Below are positions 43,008 to 54,730 of a DNA stretch of 64,000 bases, piece after piece. The first letter of the stretch is position 1; every line of letters begins with the position of its first letter. Position numbers and translations under genes: made by a program. Origin of the DNA: Todiramphus chloris collaris. Lineage: Eukaryota; Chordata; Aves; Coraciiformes; Alcedinidae. Location of the stretch: the NCBI GenBank assembly GCA_025345505.1, contig JANVCC010000018.1:58708985-58772984 (forward strand), read 5' to 3'. Under the pieces are notes generated by a model. That model saw nothing but the letters and a program-made list of their open reading frames with translations. It was not told the origin of the DNA and did not search any database.

Positions 43008-46000
43008 CAAGAACAAAATAAAAATAAAATCCAAAAATAATTAACAGGTTTTCTCGATGTCAGTCGTAAATGATGGTGCTGTCTTACTACTTTATGAATG
43101 AGTCCATCATATGCTTTTACTCAGCATCCTAGAAACCTGCATTAACCATTAGACAAAGCATCTGAAACACATGCCTTCTCAGTAACAGAAATGTCAGTTC
43201 ATGGAGACAGGAAGGTTTTAATAGAAAGCGAGCATTCTACACATGTATTCAAATAATGGAAGTGTTGAAGTTTGGACATAGTAAGAAAAAAAAAAAAAAA
43301 ACACTAAGGTAATAAACTGCCTAGAACATCTCTTGTTGGAAGAAGAGAGAGATATTTTGTTCTTCCTTCTTTCCATATCTGGAATGCTGCAGACAGCAAA
43401 ACGTCTGCAAAAAGTTGAGCATTGGCACCAAAGTGCAAAAAACAACACAGTGCTCAGTCAGAAGAAATGTGTCTGCAACTCTTTCTCCTCTGTAGATTGC
43501 CACACAATCTCTGCTCCACAGAGAGGAGAACCTTAGAACAGAAAGAGTTACAGAGATAGCAGTACAAAATTTATCCAAAGAAATATATTTTTTCAAATTT
43601 TAGGAAATGTTGTATTTTTATAAAAATCTTTGTTATGCAATACCATATATTTACCTGAATAATCTGAAAAAAACCAACCAAACCCAAAAATCTGTAAATT
43701 ACTCCAGTAAGAGATTTCACTTGAAATATTTGGAAAAAAACTACATCTAAATTAGTAAAGATCTCCCTCCCTGCACAATTACTGTGTGTTCCAGTGAACA
43801 ATGCTTTCCAGCCTTTTTTGTGTTCACTATCATATAATTAAGAATCAGCTTCAAAAATACAAGTATTTGTGCAAAAGAAGATCATACTCTGAAACTTTGT
43901 TTAAAAAAAAAAATCTAAAACTGTTAAGAAGTAGTTATAAAAAATAAACAACAAAGATTGTAAGGGAATATAGACCAAAAATGTTAAAGTGGAGTTTGGT
44001 ATTGGCATTTTAAGTCTTGAACATCTGGTCATCATTGCTAGGCTTGGTGAATTCGGTAGAGTAGCGATGAGTTGGAATGATTACAGTTCTTCACGGTCAG
44101 TATCATTTCTTAATTCTGGAAGAAAAAGGAGGGGAAAGATTACATAAGCATTCATAGTGGATACTATGTGAATGTCACACCATCAGTTTTTTCCATATAG
44201 GTTATTTTTAGGGAAGGTTATTTCACAGAAGAAAAAAGTTGCATTAACTAAAACCCCCTTCAATCATCAAGTAAACAGTGATTCAGTTTCTATCAATGCT
44301 TTTCTTGTTTTTTCCCCCCCCCTCCACAAAATTCTCATGATATAATAGTCACCTCTTGCACAGCTTACTGAATATTTTAATCCACAATTTAGTGCATAAA
44401 TAAAAAATGAAGGTATTTATTCAATTAATAATCCGATCTCTCACTTTTATTGGAGAAAACAAGTCTACATAAACAACACCACCATAGTCTTTGGGGCAGA
44501 GCTTTCACCACCTTAGGAATAACCGATCAAAATTCATGACATGAATCCCTTTCCTAAATACAATCATCTAGAGCTGTTTCTGCAGTCCCACATGCCCTCC
44601 AGTTGCTGCTACAGGAGGGCAAAGAGCTCTTGATGGTCCAAGGTGCAGACAGATATTCAAGGCAGTTCAACTGCCTATTAAATTTTTTGCTCGGTGTTCA
44701 ACTGAAAGGCACTATCAGTCACACAAGTCACCAGGTCTCAAGAGCAACAGCACAGTGAAATGTCTTCATATTAGTCCACTTTTACTCTTTGACAGCCACC
44801 TCAGACCAAGAGCTGTAGAACAACTGGCACATCTGATGCTCTCCAATGCACTGCAAACACCATTATGTGTTTCTTAAAAAAGAAAACCCACCCTCAGCAG
44901 AGTAACTCTTTGAATGTTTTTTTTTTCCCCCGAATAAAATTTTTATAAAGTAGTTAAATATTTGATGAAGGAATAGAATCAACTTTGCAGCTGATCGCTA
45001 ATGTAGAAATGTGGTGCAAACCTGTCAAGATGGTTTCTTCCTCCCATGACAGTCCCTTCAAGAAAGATGTTGCAATTACTTATATGGGATAGATGATGTT
45101 GAACACCGATTTCAAAGTCACTTTTCTGGATTAAGATAGCATGAAGAAATGTACACATTCTGCCCTAATGTAACAGAAGGGGAAACCCCTGCTCCCAAGC
45201 CCTTTGAATTCACACCAATGAACAACAAATAAAAATGTGATGATAGCACATATAATAATAGCAAATCCTTGCAAATCAAAATGATCTTTTCTGCTGTCTC
45301 AGTGTTTCTTTCTACCTTAGATCCTGCTATGTAAATGCTGAAAATACAGGAAGGACAGTTTCAGCATCATGTTTCATCTTGCTGTCTATCAAGGGACCAG
45401 TGAAATTACCTAAAGCACAGATATTCTCCTAGCTACAAACTAACAGCTCTCTCAAAAGTGATGTGGATTTTCCCAAGCCTTTCTAGAGAGTTTATACAAT
45501 GCAAGGACTCGCCCATACATCCCCGTATCACAGTTCAGTACAGTTCCATGTCCTCTCCTGTTCTTTCAAAACCTGGAACATAAACACTATACCTATTTGC
45601 AATGTCACTAAGCAACAAAGCTACAAAGCAAATTTAACTGAGCACTGAAATAAATGTAAAGTGAAAACGCATGCAGAGATTTGTGTGGAGCTCCTAATTT
45701 TTGTCGACTTTTCCCCAGTCCTTCCTCATAAGCAACACACCCCTTGCTATTTCCATAGTTTATAACATTATATAAGGTTACAATAATGAAAAAGTATTAA
45801 TGTTATAACATTAATATCCAGGTGAGTGTTAACCTAGCACTTCTAAACTTGATCCATGTTGTTTTCCCTGTTTGTATAGTTATGAGCAAAAATTAATGCC
45901 TTTTTCTAACACGTAATAATCTGAGCAAAACCGAAGAAACTTTCAGGGAGCAACTCAAATTTAGCTCCACTGTGATGCAAAATCTCCATCTTTTCAGCAA

Positions 46001-46082
46001 GCTCAGAGGAAAAGTGGCCAAAAGGTAATTTATCAACTCACATAATCAAAACAAACATTATAGTTCAAGCACAAACTGTATG

Positions 46083-46464
46083 AGGCCTGGAAGCGGAACT
46101 GGGAAAAAGAAGAGAAGGCTCTGGGGAAACCTTATTGCAGTCTTTGAATACTTGAAGGGTGCCTATAAAAGATGGGGATGATCATTTTAGCAGGGCCTGT
46201 TGCGACAGGACATGGGGTAATGGCTTTAACTAAAAGAGGGTAGATTTAGACTAGATATAGTGAAGAGTTTTTTTACAGTGAGAGTGGTGAAACACTGGAA
46301 CAGGTTGCCCAGAGAGGTGGTAGAAGACCCTTCCCTGGAAGTGTTCAGGATCAGGTTGGATGGGGCTCTGAGCAACCTGATCTAATTGGAGATGTCCCTG
46401 CATAATGTAGGGGGATTGGACTAGATGACCTTTAAAGGTCCCTTCCAACCCAAACCATTCTATA
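46083..46464 (+). mobile_element. CR1 LINE 3' end fragment
   Basis: Runs from 'gaagagaaggctctgggg' (EKRRLWG block) through 'tggaacaggttgcccagagaggtgg' (WNRLPREVV) to 'agatgacctttaaaggtcccttccaaccc' and 'ccattctata'. The frame is broken by a missing segment and stops. It is antisense to EPB41L2. Confidence 0.9.
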
Positions 46465-46527
46465 ACAGGTGTCATCTGAAACACTAAAAAAGTAGCAAAC
46501 AGAAAGGATCTTCTAAATATAGAAGAC

Positions 46528-46625
46528 CAGCAACCCGATGTAGTGGGAGCTGTCCCTGCCCATGGCCGGGGGGTTGGAACTAGATGATCTTTAAGGTCCC
46601 TTACAACCCTGACAATTCTATGATT
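46528..46625 (+). mobile_element. CR1 LINE 3' tail fragment
   Basis: About 100 bases matching only the CR1 3' UTR: 'gagctgtccctgcccatgg', 'tagatgatctttaaggtccc' and 'attctatgatt'. It lies 63 bp after the previous CR1 and in the same orientation. The two tails differ in sequence, so they are separate insertions. Confidence 0.88.
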
Positions 46626-47062
46626 AAATTAAAATGTGCAAGCGTGCCCTTTCCCTAATAGCAATGGCACAGAGTCTTCCCACTGAATGAGCGAGATGTA
46701 AGACAAGGACTGTAATTGTACAGGTAAACAGAAAAATGTGACACGTCCGTCACGTTTTGCAGAAATAGCCCAAACTCACTTCAAGATGAACTACAATTTG
46801 ACCAAACATCATAGGAAATGCTGTCAGAGTACTGTGACAAAACTGTGAGACATGTGCAGGAAAATATGCAATTAAAATTGTCAGATGGGACTTCAGAAAA
46901 AAATTCTTATATTGACAGTCTACTATTAACACCTGTTTCAACTCACCACCCTGTGATAGCATATATGAAAGACACCCCATATTTTTCAAGCCTTTTATTG
47001 CAGAATGCTACAGAAAACTAATGCTACCTTTGCCTACATTAGTGATATATAGATAAGCTTAC

Positions 47063-47201
47063 CTGAAGTAATTGCTTCAGGGCATTTTTGATTTTACTCT
47101 TCATCTTCCTCAGCAAGCTCAGTTTCTTTGTGCACCACCACTCTCGTCACAGACATGTCAGGGTGCTGTTCTTTGGCTTCTTTGATTGCCTGTGCCAGGG
47201 C
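47063..47201 (-). CDS. EPB41L2: EPB41L2 C-terminal coding exon with stop
   Basis: Acceptor ATTTGCAG|GCC, then 35 codons from ALAQAIKEAKEQHPDMSVTR to KETELAEEDEE, TAA at 47094-47096, 31 untranslated bases and donor CAG|GTAAGC. This is the end of the conserved 4.1 C-terminal domain. The acidic ending ELAEEDEE separates 4.1G from 4.1R and 4.1N. The stop sits 31 bases before an exon junction, inside the roughly 50-base limit beyond which nonsense-mediated decay is triggered, so the intron in the 3' UTR should be harmless. Confidence 0.95.
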
Positions 47202-47321
47202 CTGCAAATGTATTCGAAATATATAACTCAACAACAGCAAAAGAATGGGAGAGCAGCATAGGAAATTTTGGTTATAGTTGTTCCTAACTCTAAATTCCTC
47301 AACTTGAGAGGTCTCAAGGGT

Positions 47322-47405
47322 ATAAAAACCAAACCTAAAACATAAAAAAACCACCCAAACCAACTAACCACTACACCCAACCTAAAAAAACACCACAACA
47401 CACTA
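47322..47405. repeat. A/C-rich low-complexity tract
   Basis: Irregular CCAAAC/CTAAAA-type sequence on the plus strand, inside the EPB41L2 intron just before the terminal coding exon (120-200 bases upstream of its acceptor in the transcript). Confidence 0.75.
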
Positions 47406-47850
47406 TGCTAAAAATTTACCAAACTTTCCAGGAAATATAAATAATCATAAAGTTATTCTGTTACTTTTCTAGCACATTCCACAAGATAAAAAAAGTATTC
47501 TTACATTCCCACAAGTTTTTCAACTTCTGCAACAGATCTAGCAGATAAAGACTTAACAAGAATGTACACAGTACGGAAAAATAAGAGTTCTGTTCAGTTT
47601 CCTGAACAAAAAGGAAAGATATTTGGGAATGTGTGCTAAGTATGGTACAGAAATGCTGGAAGAAGAATTGTAACAAAAATTTCTTTCTGTGCAGAAGAAT
47701 CTCTCTTTTTTCCTTTTACCAGTGTAAAAGAACTTTCTCTTGCTTAACTCAGGCAAATGTAAATATAAGGATTACTCAGTTTCTTCTAATCCCTTCTTCA
47801 ACATTTTAAGAAATTTTATCTTAAGAGATGTACCAATGTAACACAGCTGG

Positions 47851-47910
47851 CAGTGAGACTAGATGATTGTTGTAGTCCCCTTCCAACTGTAATACTCTAT
47901 TCTATTCTAC
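47851..47910 (+). mobile_element. Short CR1 3' tail fragment
   Basis: 'gactagatgattgttgtagtccccttccaactgtaatactctattctatt' matches the last 60 bases of CR1 with several substitutions. Confidence 0.75.
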
Positions 47911-49885
47911 ACAAGGCTTTACAGTCAACCATGTAAGAGCACCCTCTGAGGAACAGGCAAAAGAGCACGAGACCAACTATTCCCTCCCCAATCTCAATCT
48001 CATTTCAGTAAACTGTAATACTGTTGGAGCCCAACAAAAAACTAGAAAAAACTGAAAGGTATTCTGAGGCAACAGCAAACTCACTGTTCACCTCAGTATC
48101 AAACACAACTAGAAAAAAACACAAATATACTAGGAGGAGCAAGAAAAATACAATGCAACAAAACCGTTTATCTTAATTTAGAAAAGTGACAATTTCTTGA
48201 GCCATAGATATTTAAAGAAGAAATAAATAAATAACTTTGAAGAGAAATTGGAAACGCTAACATTAACACCTTAATTATTATATGATAATGAATTTCAAGT
48301 CATATTAAGGAAATATGTACAGAAGAACACACAGTGCACACTGGTACAATGATGATGTTTGCTGATGTATTCCTAGCAATTTTTTACTTGTTCATCTTCT
48401 ACAATATGCCAAGTGTAATCTCTGTAGTATAAAAGAGGATGCAAAAGTAGCTGTTGAGATTTAAGAATCAGTGTTTACAATGAAACCATAAACAATGAAA
48501 AAACCTTAAATTGTTAAGTTACCAAAAGTAATATGAACATTTGTGTTCTGTAACTGCAAATTACAGTATTATTTTCCTATTGAAAATTTTACTGATGTAG
48601 GGAGCTAGAAGACAAAAGAATAAACATCCAGTATGTAGTTTGTACATTTAAAGAACTCCATATCCACTGAAGAAAAAGTGGTAGAGATGTCTTAAATCTC
48701 TAGAAGCGTCTCACTGCAGCTTTAAAGTTCAGTGATTAATATTGTATTTTGTACGTACTTTTTTATAATTTCATCTTAATTACTCGTGTCTCAAAACAAA
48801 GAAGGGCTTAGAGAATTGTCTGATATACTGAAGTTATTGTGTGACCTTTTCAGACATTCAGAGTGCGCTGAACATGTGTCAAGGCAAACAAGAGCCATGC
48901 CTGGTGCTGAACAGCCCTGTCATTTAATTATGAGTTTCAAGGAGAGATTCAGCTTGTCAAGAGCCACTTTCTATATGTAAAGCAAAATGTGAAATTAGAT
49001 TCCCTGAGAGCTTTCAGTATACTATAATTAAGAAGTTAAATTATATCCTATTATGTTGATTTGTGTAGCTTTCAGAAAGTTAGGATTAGGTTCACTGCAA
49101 CTTTCTCTACAAGGTAGGCTTTCCATTTGTGTTATCCAGTGACTGCCAATCAACTTTGTTACTATATTTTCTTAAGATGAAAAACAGTAAAAATTGTGTA
49201 ATCATCAATACAAAGAATAGATAATCACACTTTCTTCATTCTTTTGCTGTGTGCTGCTTACCTTCTTAATCAGGCCAGTAGAAGTGATTTTAACTCTAGT
49301 TTCTAAGACACTGCAAAATACTGCTTTTGTACTGACAGAGATGAAAGGTACTGATTCCAGCAGATCAACAATTATATTTGTCATACAGAATTCTATAAAC
49401 ACAAGTCAAAAACTATTTTTAAAATACATGCAATTTTATGCTTTAATGTATTTCAAAGCTTTGAGTCAAAAGGCGTGCTGTGTTCAGATGTTGCTGACAA
49501 CACAGTAGACTCCCATCTATCCAGATTAATGTATCAAAATCAGATTATTTCAGTAATGCTTTCCCTCCCAAATGGCAAAAGCAGCACTAAACAAATTGGG
49601 TCTCTTCCAAAAAAAGCAATCCTTTTAAAAAAAGTACAAAATCCATTCACATGATCTATGATGCAAAGTTACAAATGCTGTTTTTTCTTTCAGTTATATT
49701 CTGAAGGCTCCTTATTCACGAAACAAAATTGCTTAACAAAGTCACCAAAATTAACAGTCTCAGTGTCTTTCTATGCCCTCTAATTCAACTTCTCTACTTC
49801 TCTTATTTCAGACTTCTGAAACATCATCCAGATGTCAGTGGACTACAAAAAGTGCATTCTAAGTGTTAACAGCTTACACACTCAC

Positions 49886-49966
49886 CTCATCATGGTCAAT
49901 ATCTGCATCTCCAGTAATAACAATGCGCTTCTCAATTCTTGTTTCTGATATCCCACCTTTTACCAT
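49886..49966 (-). CDS. EPB41L2: EPB41L2 coding exon (C-terminal domain core)
   Basis: Twenty-seven codons, [20 protein letters not shown] followed by ADIDHDE, between acceptor CCGTAG and donor GAG|GTGAGT. It forms the heart of the 4.1 C-terminal domain together with the next exon. In the paralogues and human 4.1G, as I recall them, the first residue is threonine (TVKGG) and the last glutamine (HDQ). Here they are methionine and glutamate, both single-base-type changes. Confidence 0.95.
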
Positions 49967-50005
49967 CTACGGATGAGGGAAAAAAAAAGAAAAAAACATA
50001 CTTGG

Positions 50006-50103
50006 AATCATAGAATGGTTTGGGTTGAAAGGGACCTTAAAGATCTTGTGGTTCCAAGCCCCCTGCCATGGGCAGGGACACTAAACCAGACTGGTCAAAG
50101 CCT
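50006..50103 (-). mobile_element. CR1 3' tail fragment, minus strand
   Basis: 'aatcatagaatggtttgggttgaaagggacc' and 'ccctgccatgggcagggacac' are the reverse complement of the CR1 3' terminus. It is sense to EPB41L2 and starts only 40 bp from the acceptor of the 49886-49966 exon, so it may overlap the branch-point region. Confidence 0.9.
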
Positions 50104-50953
50104 TGATTATTATTCCATATTGCTGCAAAACACTCCCTCCTGTTACACTGAAATGTTCTCAATGCTAAATCATCTTTTGCTTTTTCAGATGCAGTTAGTC
50201 ACATTGTAGAAATGGCTAAACTTCATGAAAATCAATCAACAGAGACTTCCTTCTCTTACTGGAGCCCATGTTTGGACAGATCTAAATATGCAGACAAACT
50301 GGAAATCCAGCTTCTTCCACCATATAAATCTGGCAACAAGGAAACTGCAGGAGTATTTTCTTCGATTTTACCTATTTATCATGGGCCTTTTCTCAGTCTG
50401 AAGAATCCTACAGTGTTAAATACAAAGATTATCTGGTTTTCAGTTCTGCCATTCATGGACCTTAAAGAGGTATTTTCAACATATTACACATTGCTGATGA
50501 AAATAATTTTGTGCTTTGTTTCTTTGTTTCTTACCCTAATGATTAAAACATCTGAGCTTATAGAAAAATTCTCACAGCTATTTAACATTATACGGTTTGG
50601 TTCTTTTTTTTTTAAATCAACCTGTATAAGAGAAAAAAATTAACTAATATGTAAGATAAACTGATGACATTAGAAAAGATCCAAGATGGTTCTGTTAAGA
50701 ACTCCTTTAGAATATTAAAACTGTTTTAGCAGGTCCCTTTATCAATAATGAACAATGCAAAATAGAAAGTTAGTTTAGAAAATTCAAACTGTCTTTTGAA
50801 TCAACAATAAGCAGGCAGTAAGAAAAGAAATGGGTCTGCTGCATTACGGTGGTTCCAGTTAATTTTTTAGTAGAAGACAGGACTGAAACAATTTTCCCTA
50901 ATGGTTCCTTCCAAAAAGTAGCATTATTTGACATTTGAACTAAACAATGTACA

Positions 50954-50965
50954 CCCCCCCCCCCC
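50954..50965. repeat. C12 homopolymer
   Basis: Twelve consecutive C on the plus strand in an EPB41L2 intron. It is unusual in AT-rich avian DNA and prone to length error in assemblies. Confidence 0.9.
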
Positions 50966-52060
50966 ACTACAGTGGCATAATTTATTGAATAAAGATTTTT
51001 TTCCTAACATGGTGGTAGCTTAATGGTTCCAAAAGGGAGCAGGGGATTGAAGACCTGTTGACTAGTCTGTATAACAAAACACACATTTTAAGTTCTGACC
51101 TTACTTTATTTCATATGACTTATCTGACAACTTTCCAATAACTTCCACAGTCCTTCTGTAAAGAGAACTTTCAATCTTAGGAATGTTTCAGTGTTTAGAA
51201 TATAGATATTGAATATATATTGTCTGGGGGTGGAGGTGGTGGGTGGAATCCCAAACTCACCTTATGTTTCCCTCTTCCCTTTGCCCTAAACAATGTTTTC
51301 TGTAATTTCCTTGGAAAACTATTTTAAGAGTTCAAAGACAATAGTTCAAAACTGTGTTGTTTGGGCATGCCTAAAGTTTGATAAATATTTACGTAAGTTA
51401 ATAATAACAATCGTCATCACACTTTTCTAGTTCCAATATACTCTGGCATGAAACATTACACAAGACTGAAACTGATGTGATGTCCTGTTAACATTGAGTT
51501 CTCCTCTCCTTCTCAAGCATGGAATGCAGAGCACCTAATTCAGCACTAAAATATACTTGCAAAATAATCTAGTGGTATAATTTGTTTTTTAGATACACTC
51601 TAAACCCAGCAGCACAAAGATGATCAATACAAGACTAAGAAAACATTCAGTGTATCCTTATATCTGATGCCATTAGTGTGGCTCCTCAGGATACCAGACA
51701 AATCAGTTATGCTAACAAAGATTCTGTAAGATATTGGTGAGTGATGACAGCACCAAAACTGTAAAGATTTAGGTACATGCTCGTTTGTCAAACACAGAAA
51801 TAAGGCCTCTATGAAATAGTAAAAAAAAAACCTAAGCATATTTTTCTCCTTTTCCTTGTCAAGTCCCCAGATACTCGTGCCTATTCATTAGGGCTTCTCT
51901 GTTCAAAAATCTGTGTACAGATGAACTCTCATGCATGCCTGGAAGGAATCAATTTCAAGTCAGTTTTCTTCAATAAATTAGCAGATATATAAGCAACATC
52001 ATGTGAGACTTCATTTTGAGAGTCTTATGTGCTTTAATTCAGAGAGACATTATATTTTAC

Positions 52061-52159
52061 CTTTGTGATGTGTGTAGTTGTGGTAGTAGAAATTGGCTCT
52101 GCTGTAACTGTCTGTGCACTCTGCAGCACACCAGCACTGTCACGAGCACTGCCATCAAA
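52061..52159 (-). CDS. EPB41L2: EPB41L2 coding exon (33 codons)
   Basis: Acceptor TTCCTTACAG|TTTGAT, then FDGSARDSAGVLQSAQTVTA followed by EPISTTTTTHITK, donor AAG|GTAAAA. The T5HITK stretch is a hallmark of the 4.1 C-terminal domain. The first third (FDGSARDSAG) is poorly conserved among paralogues, as expected. Confidence 0.94.
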
Positions 52160-52637
52160 CTGTAAGGAAATTTGTAAATGCTTTATTTTCAAAGGAGAAA
52201 AGGCTGATTTTCTTACTAAACACATTATTTCAGTAAGAATGAAAACCTAAATAGAAGGCAACCAAGCTTACCAAGTCATGCAAGGAAGAATGTTGTTATG
52301 GCTCATTTTTTTTCAGAAAATTTATTATCAAAGTTACACATTCCTTTCAGGACCAATGAGATACTTTAATCAAGTTTCCAAAAGTAAATATTAGTTATAC
52401 ATTTGCAGACACCAACTACATCCTTACATTAAAAAAACCCATACATTTAGAACATCAGAAGTAATACTACTTTGTCTACAAATATTTTACTTAATTCATA
52501 GCCAAAGTGTAATCTTAGCTGCTAGAAAAAAGTATAGGTTTTTGAAACTATAGGGTTTTGGACATTACACATTTTGGTCTACAAGTAACTGCAATAAAAA
52601 ACATCTTGCAAACAATATAACCACTCAGACACCATAC

Positions 52638-52760
52638 CTGTGGAGATTCATATGTGATAGTTTTAGTTTCTGTTTGAACAATTGGAACTTCTTTAGTAGA
52701 GATTTCAGTTCTCTGTGTGGCATCTGAAATGGTTACCATCTCTGTTTTCACTACTGGAGG
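52638..52760 (-). CDS. EPB41L2: EPB41L2 coding exon (41 codons)
   Basis: Acceptor CTTGCACCACAG|CCT, then PPVVKTEMVTISDATQRTEI and the rest to TKTITYESPQ, donor CAG|GTATGG. It begins the conserved part of the 4.1 C-terminal domain (EVPIVQTETKTITYES block). Confidence 0.95.
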
Positions 52761-53091
52761 CTGTGGTGCAAGAAATAACCAATCAATTGAAAAGACAGAA
52801 GAAAGTTTGCAAAGTGGACCGAAAAAACACAATCAAAAACTCAAGAAAATTGTAACAGGAAGGTTAAGTATTTGACTGTATTACTAATCAAAAGCATGCA
52901 ATAAATAAGCAAAGTGAAATGAAGACTAATACACCAGCCTTCTAACATCTATATAACATGGTAGGAAAATTTAATCTCCTAATAATCTTGGCAAAGTCTG
53001 TGTTTCAGCCAACAGTACGTATCACACCAGGCAACTGCTAAAACTGAACTGCAACACCAGTATTGAAAAATGTGTAAAACAGCAGCACTAG

Positions 53092-53160
53092 GAAAAAAAA
53101 CCAAAAAAAAAAAAAAAACCCAAAAAAAAACAAACCAAAAAAAAAAACCAAACCCAAAGA
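53092..53160. repeat. A/C-rich low-complexity tract
   Basis: Poly-A interrupted by CC or CCC on the plus strand, T/G-rich in the EPB41L2 transcript. It produces a spurious minus-strand frame rich in F, W and V. Confidence 0.9.
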
Positions 53161-54730
53161 AAAACTTAGTTTGCATAAAGAAGCTGATAGCTAGTCCAGA
53201 TGGATAAGCTTTATATTAGAATTAGTCTCAGAAGATACCCATCATGGCTCTCTCAAACTGCAAATAAGAACTAGAAATTCCAAGGAAATGACATAAAAGT
53301 TTAATTTTATAATACGCACTACTTCTGGAACAGAAAAACAACTCAGATGATTTAATTTTAAGCAGCCTACATTCAATGTAATAATTCTGGAAATCAATGG
53401 CTTCTTTTGACCACAATCCTAAAAAGTCTTTTTGACCATTGAGAGTTAGCTAGCAGTGTTCTCTGCAGTTTCACAAAGAAAACAATTAACCAGGAGTCTG
53501 TAAGCCAGTGAATTTGTGACTTACTGGAGCAGACTTTCAATACATTTAAGAACTTAAAAAAAAAAAAAGAAAAAAGAAAAAATCTGCAAAGCCTTTTCAT
53601 ATTTTTCTAGATGCATCAGTCATCTCCCACTGATTTTGGATACATAGGGGGTAAATCCCAAGGGGGGAAAAAAAAAAAAAGGAAATCCTTTCCATCACAC
53701 ACAGTTGTGCACACAGCAGTCTTTCCTTCCCCATGTCCTTCAAAACAGTGATAGTTTTAGAAAGTGTGTCCTAAAGGTCTTGTTAACTCATTCCTTCACA
53801 TCACCAATCAGAACACCTGTCTATGCAAAAGACAAGAAAAGAAAGAAGCGAAAACTGCTGGGATTTAAGCACAAATAATAAAAAAAAAAATTGCTGCCAT
53901 TACAAGAACAAGAAAGTAAGTAGGAAAAAAGCCACCCAGCTGTTGAAAAACTCAGCAGAAGACCATGCCAACTATACAAAGAGATGTATCCCCCGTGCCT
54001 CATTTTTTCCCTTTCTGTTTCTTCATAAAATTTGCCCAGAAAGGAACCTTTCAGCCTTGTTTCGCTTAAAACAAGCGATTGTGACTGGAACCCACGCATG
54101 CTTCCCTAAATATCTATTGCACTAGAAGACACTGTAGTAAGCTTGTGATATATGCCTTACCCCTTTACAATGCAGTGCTTTCACCTATGCAATTTCTAGC
54201 CATACTTATTCTATTTTATAAATCCCTGGCATTTTTTAAGAGGAGGAAAAAAAAAAAATAAAATCCAAACGTCCAGAAAGGCAGTGAGTAACTGGGGGTG
54301 AGAAAAAAACCCTGCAGTGAGTGTTTTCTTATTTCAAATGCCAATAGGTTTCCAATCCAAATTACGTATCATGGACATATCAAAAACAATTGACAAATAG
54401 ACAAGACAAGACTTAAAACACTGGAAACATGTAAATAATAAATACACATTATGTATGTGCATATAAAATAAGGGGGAGAAAAAACAGAGATGTCAGTCTT
54501 CGGAAGGTTTGCCTTACTGATGATTCTCACTCAGTTCTAGCAAAAAGTCAGAAACCATAACTGAAGGAGACAGAATTTCACTGCTCATCAATGGTTTCCC
54601 CTTCCAAATGATCTGAATCTTGTTGGATGCCTGAAGAGCTGAAGGAATAGGAGAAGAAGAAAGGCAGGTATATTTTCACCCCAAGAAATAACTCTGCTTA
54701 ATCTAGTTGTCAAACTGTTCTACCATTTAC

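Larger units (their letters stand above)
42838..44115 (-). other. EPB41L2: EPB41L2 noncoding last exon (3' UTR)
   Basis: The upper edge is an acceptor with a long pyrimidine tract (minus strand CCTCCTTTTTCTTCCAG|AATTAAG). The lower edge is placed about 18 bases past the AATAAA at 42856-42861. All frames are closed near the 5' end, so the exon is untranslated. It contains a run of 17 A (plus strand) near 43288 and a G/T-rich tract (minus strand) at 42958-43007, about 100-150 bases before the signal. It is supported by the strong donor at 47063, which requires a downstream exon. Confidence 0.7.
44116..47062 (-). other. EPB41L2: EPB41L2 last intron (within 3' UTR)
   Basis: Bounded by donor CAG|GTAAGC (at 47063/47062) and the acceptor at 44115. 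It lies wholly after the stop codon and holds two plus-strand CR1 3' ends (46083 and 46528). No other structure was seen. Confidence 0.7.
47202..49885 (-). other. EPB41L2: EPB41L2 intron
   Basis: Donor GAG|GTGAGT at the 49886 edge and acceptor at 47202. It contains the A/C tract and a small CR1 tail. No alternative exon recognised. Confidence 0.75.
49967..52060 (-). other. EPB41L2: EPB41L2 intron
   Basis: Donor AAG|GTAAAA at the 52061 edge and acceptor at 49967. It contains a CR1 fragment at 50006-50103 and a run of twelve C at 50954-50965. A 143-codon plus-strand frame at 50212-50643 shows no recognisable domain. Confidence 0.7.
52160..54730 (-). other. EPB41L2: EPB41L2 introns on both sides of the 41-codon exon
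   Basis: Introns 52160-52637 and 52761-54730. The second contains several A-rich runs on the plus strand (53,092-53,160; 53,557; 53,669; 53,879; 54,248). No further exon recognised. A 92-codon minus frame at 53821-54099 lacks similarity to any 4.1 segment I know. Confidence 0.65.

Noticed and set aside
50212..50643. 143-codon plus-strand frame inside an EPB41L2 intron
   Set aside because: No domain or conserved motif; hydrophobic C-terminal part is AT-rich chance sequence.
52979..53176. Minus-strand frame rich in F and W
   Set aside because: Translation of an A/C-rich low-complexity tract.
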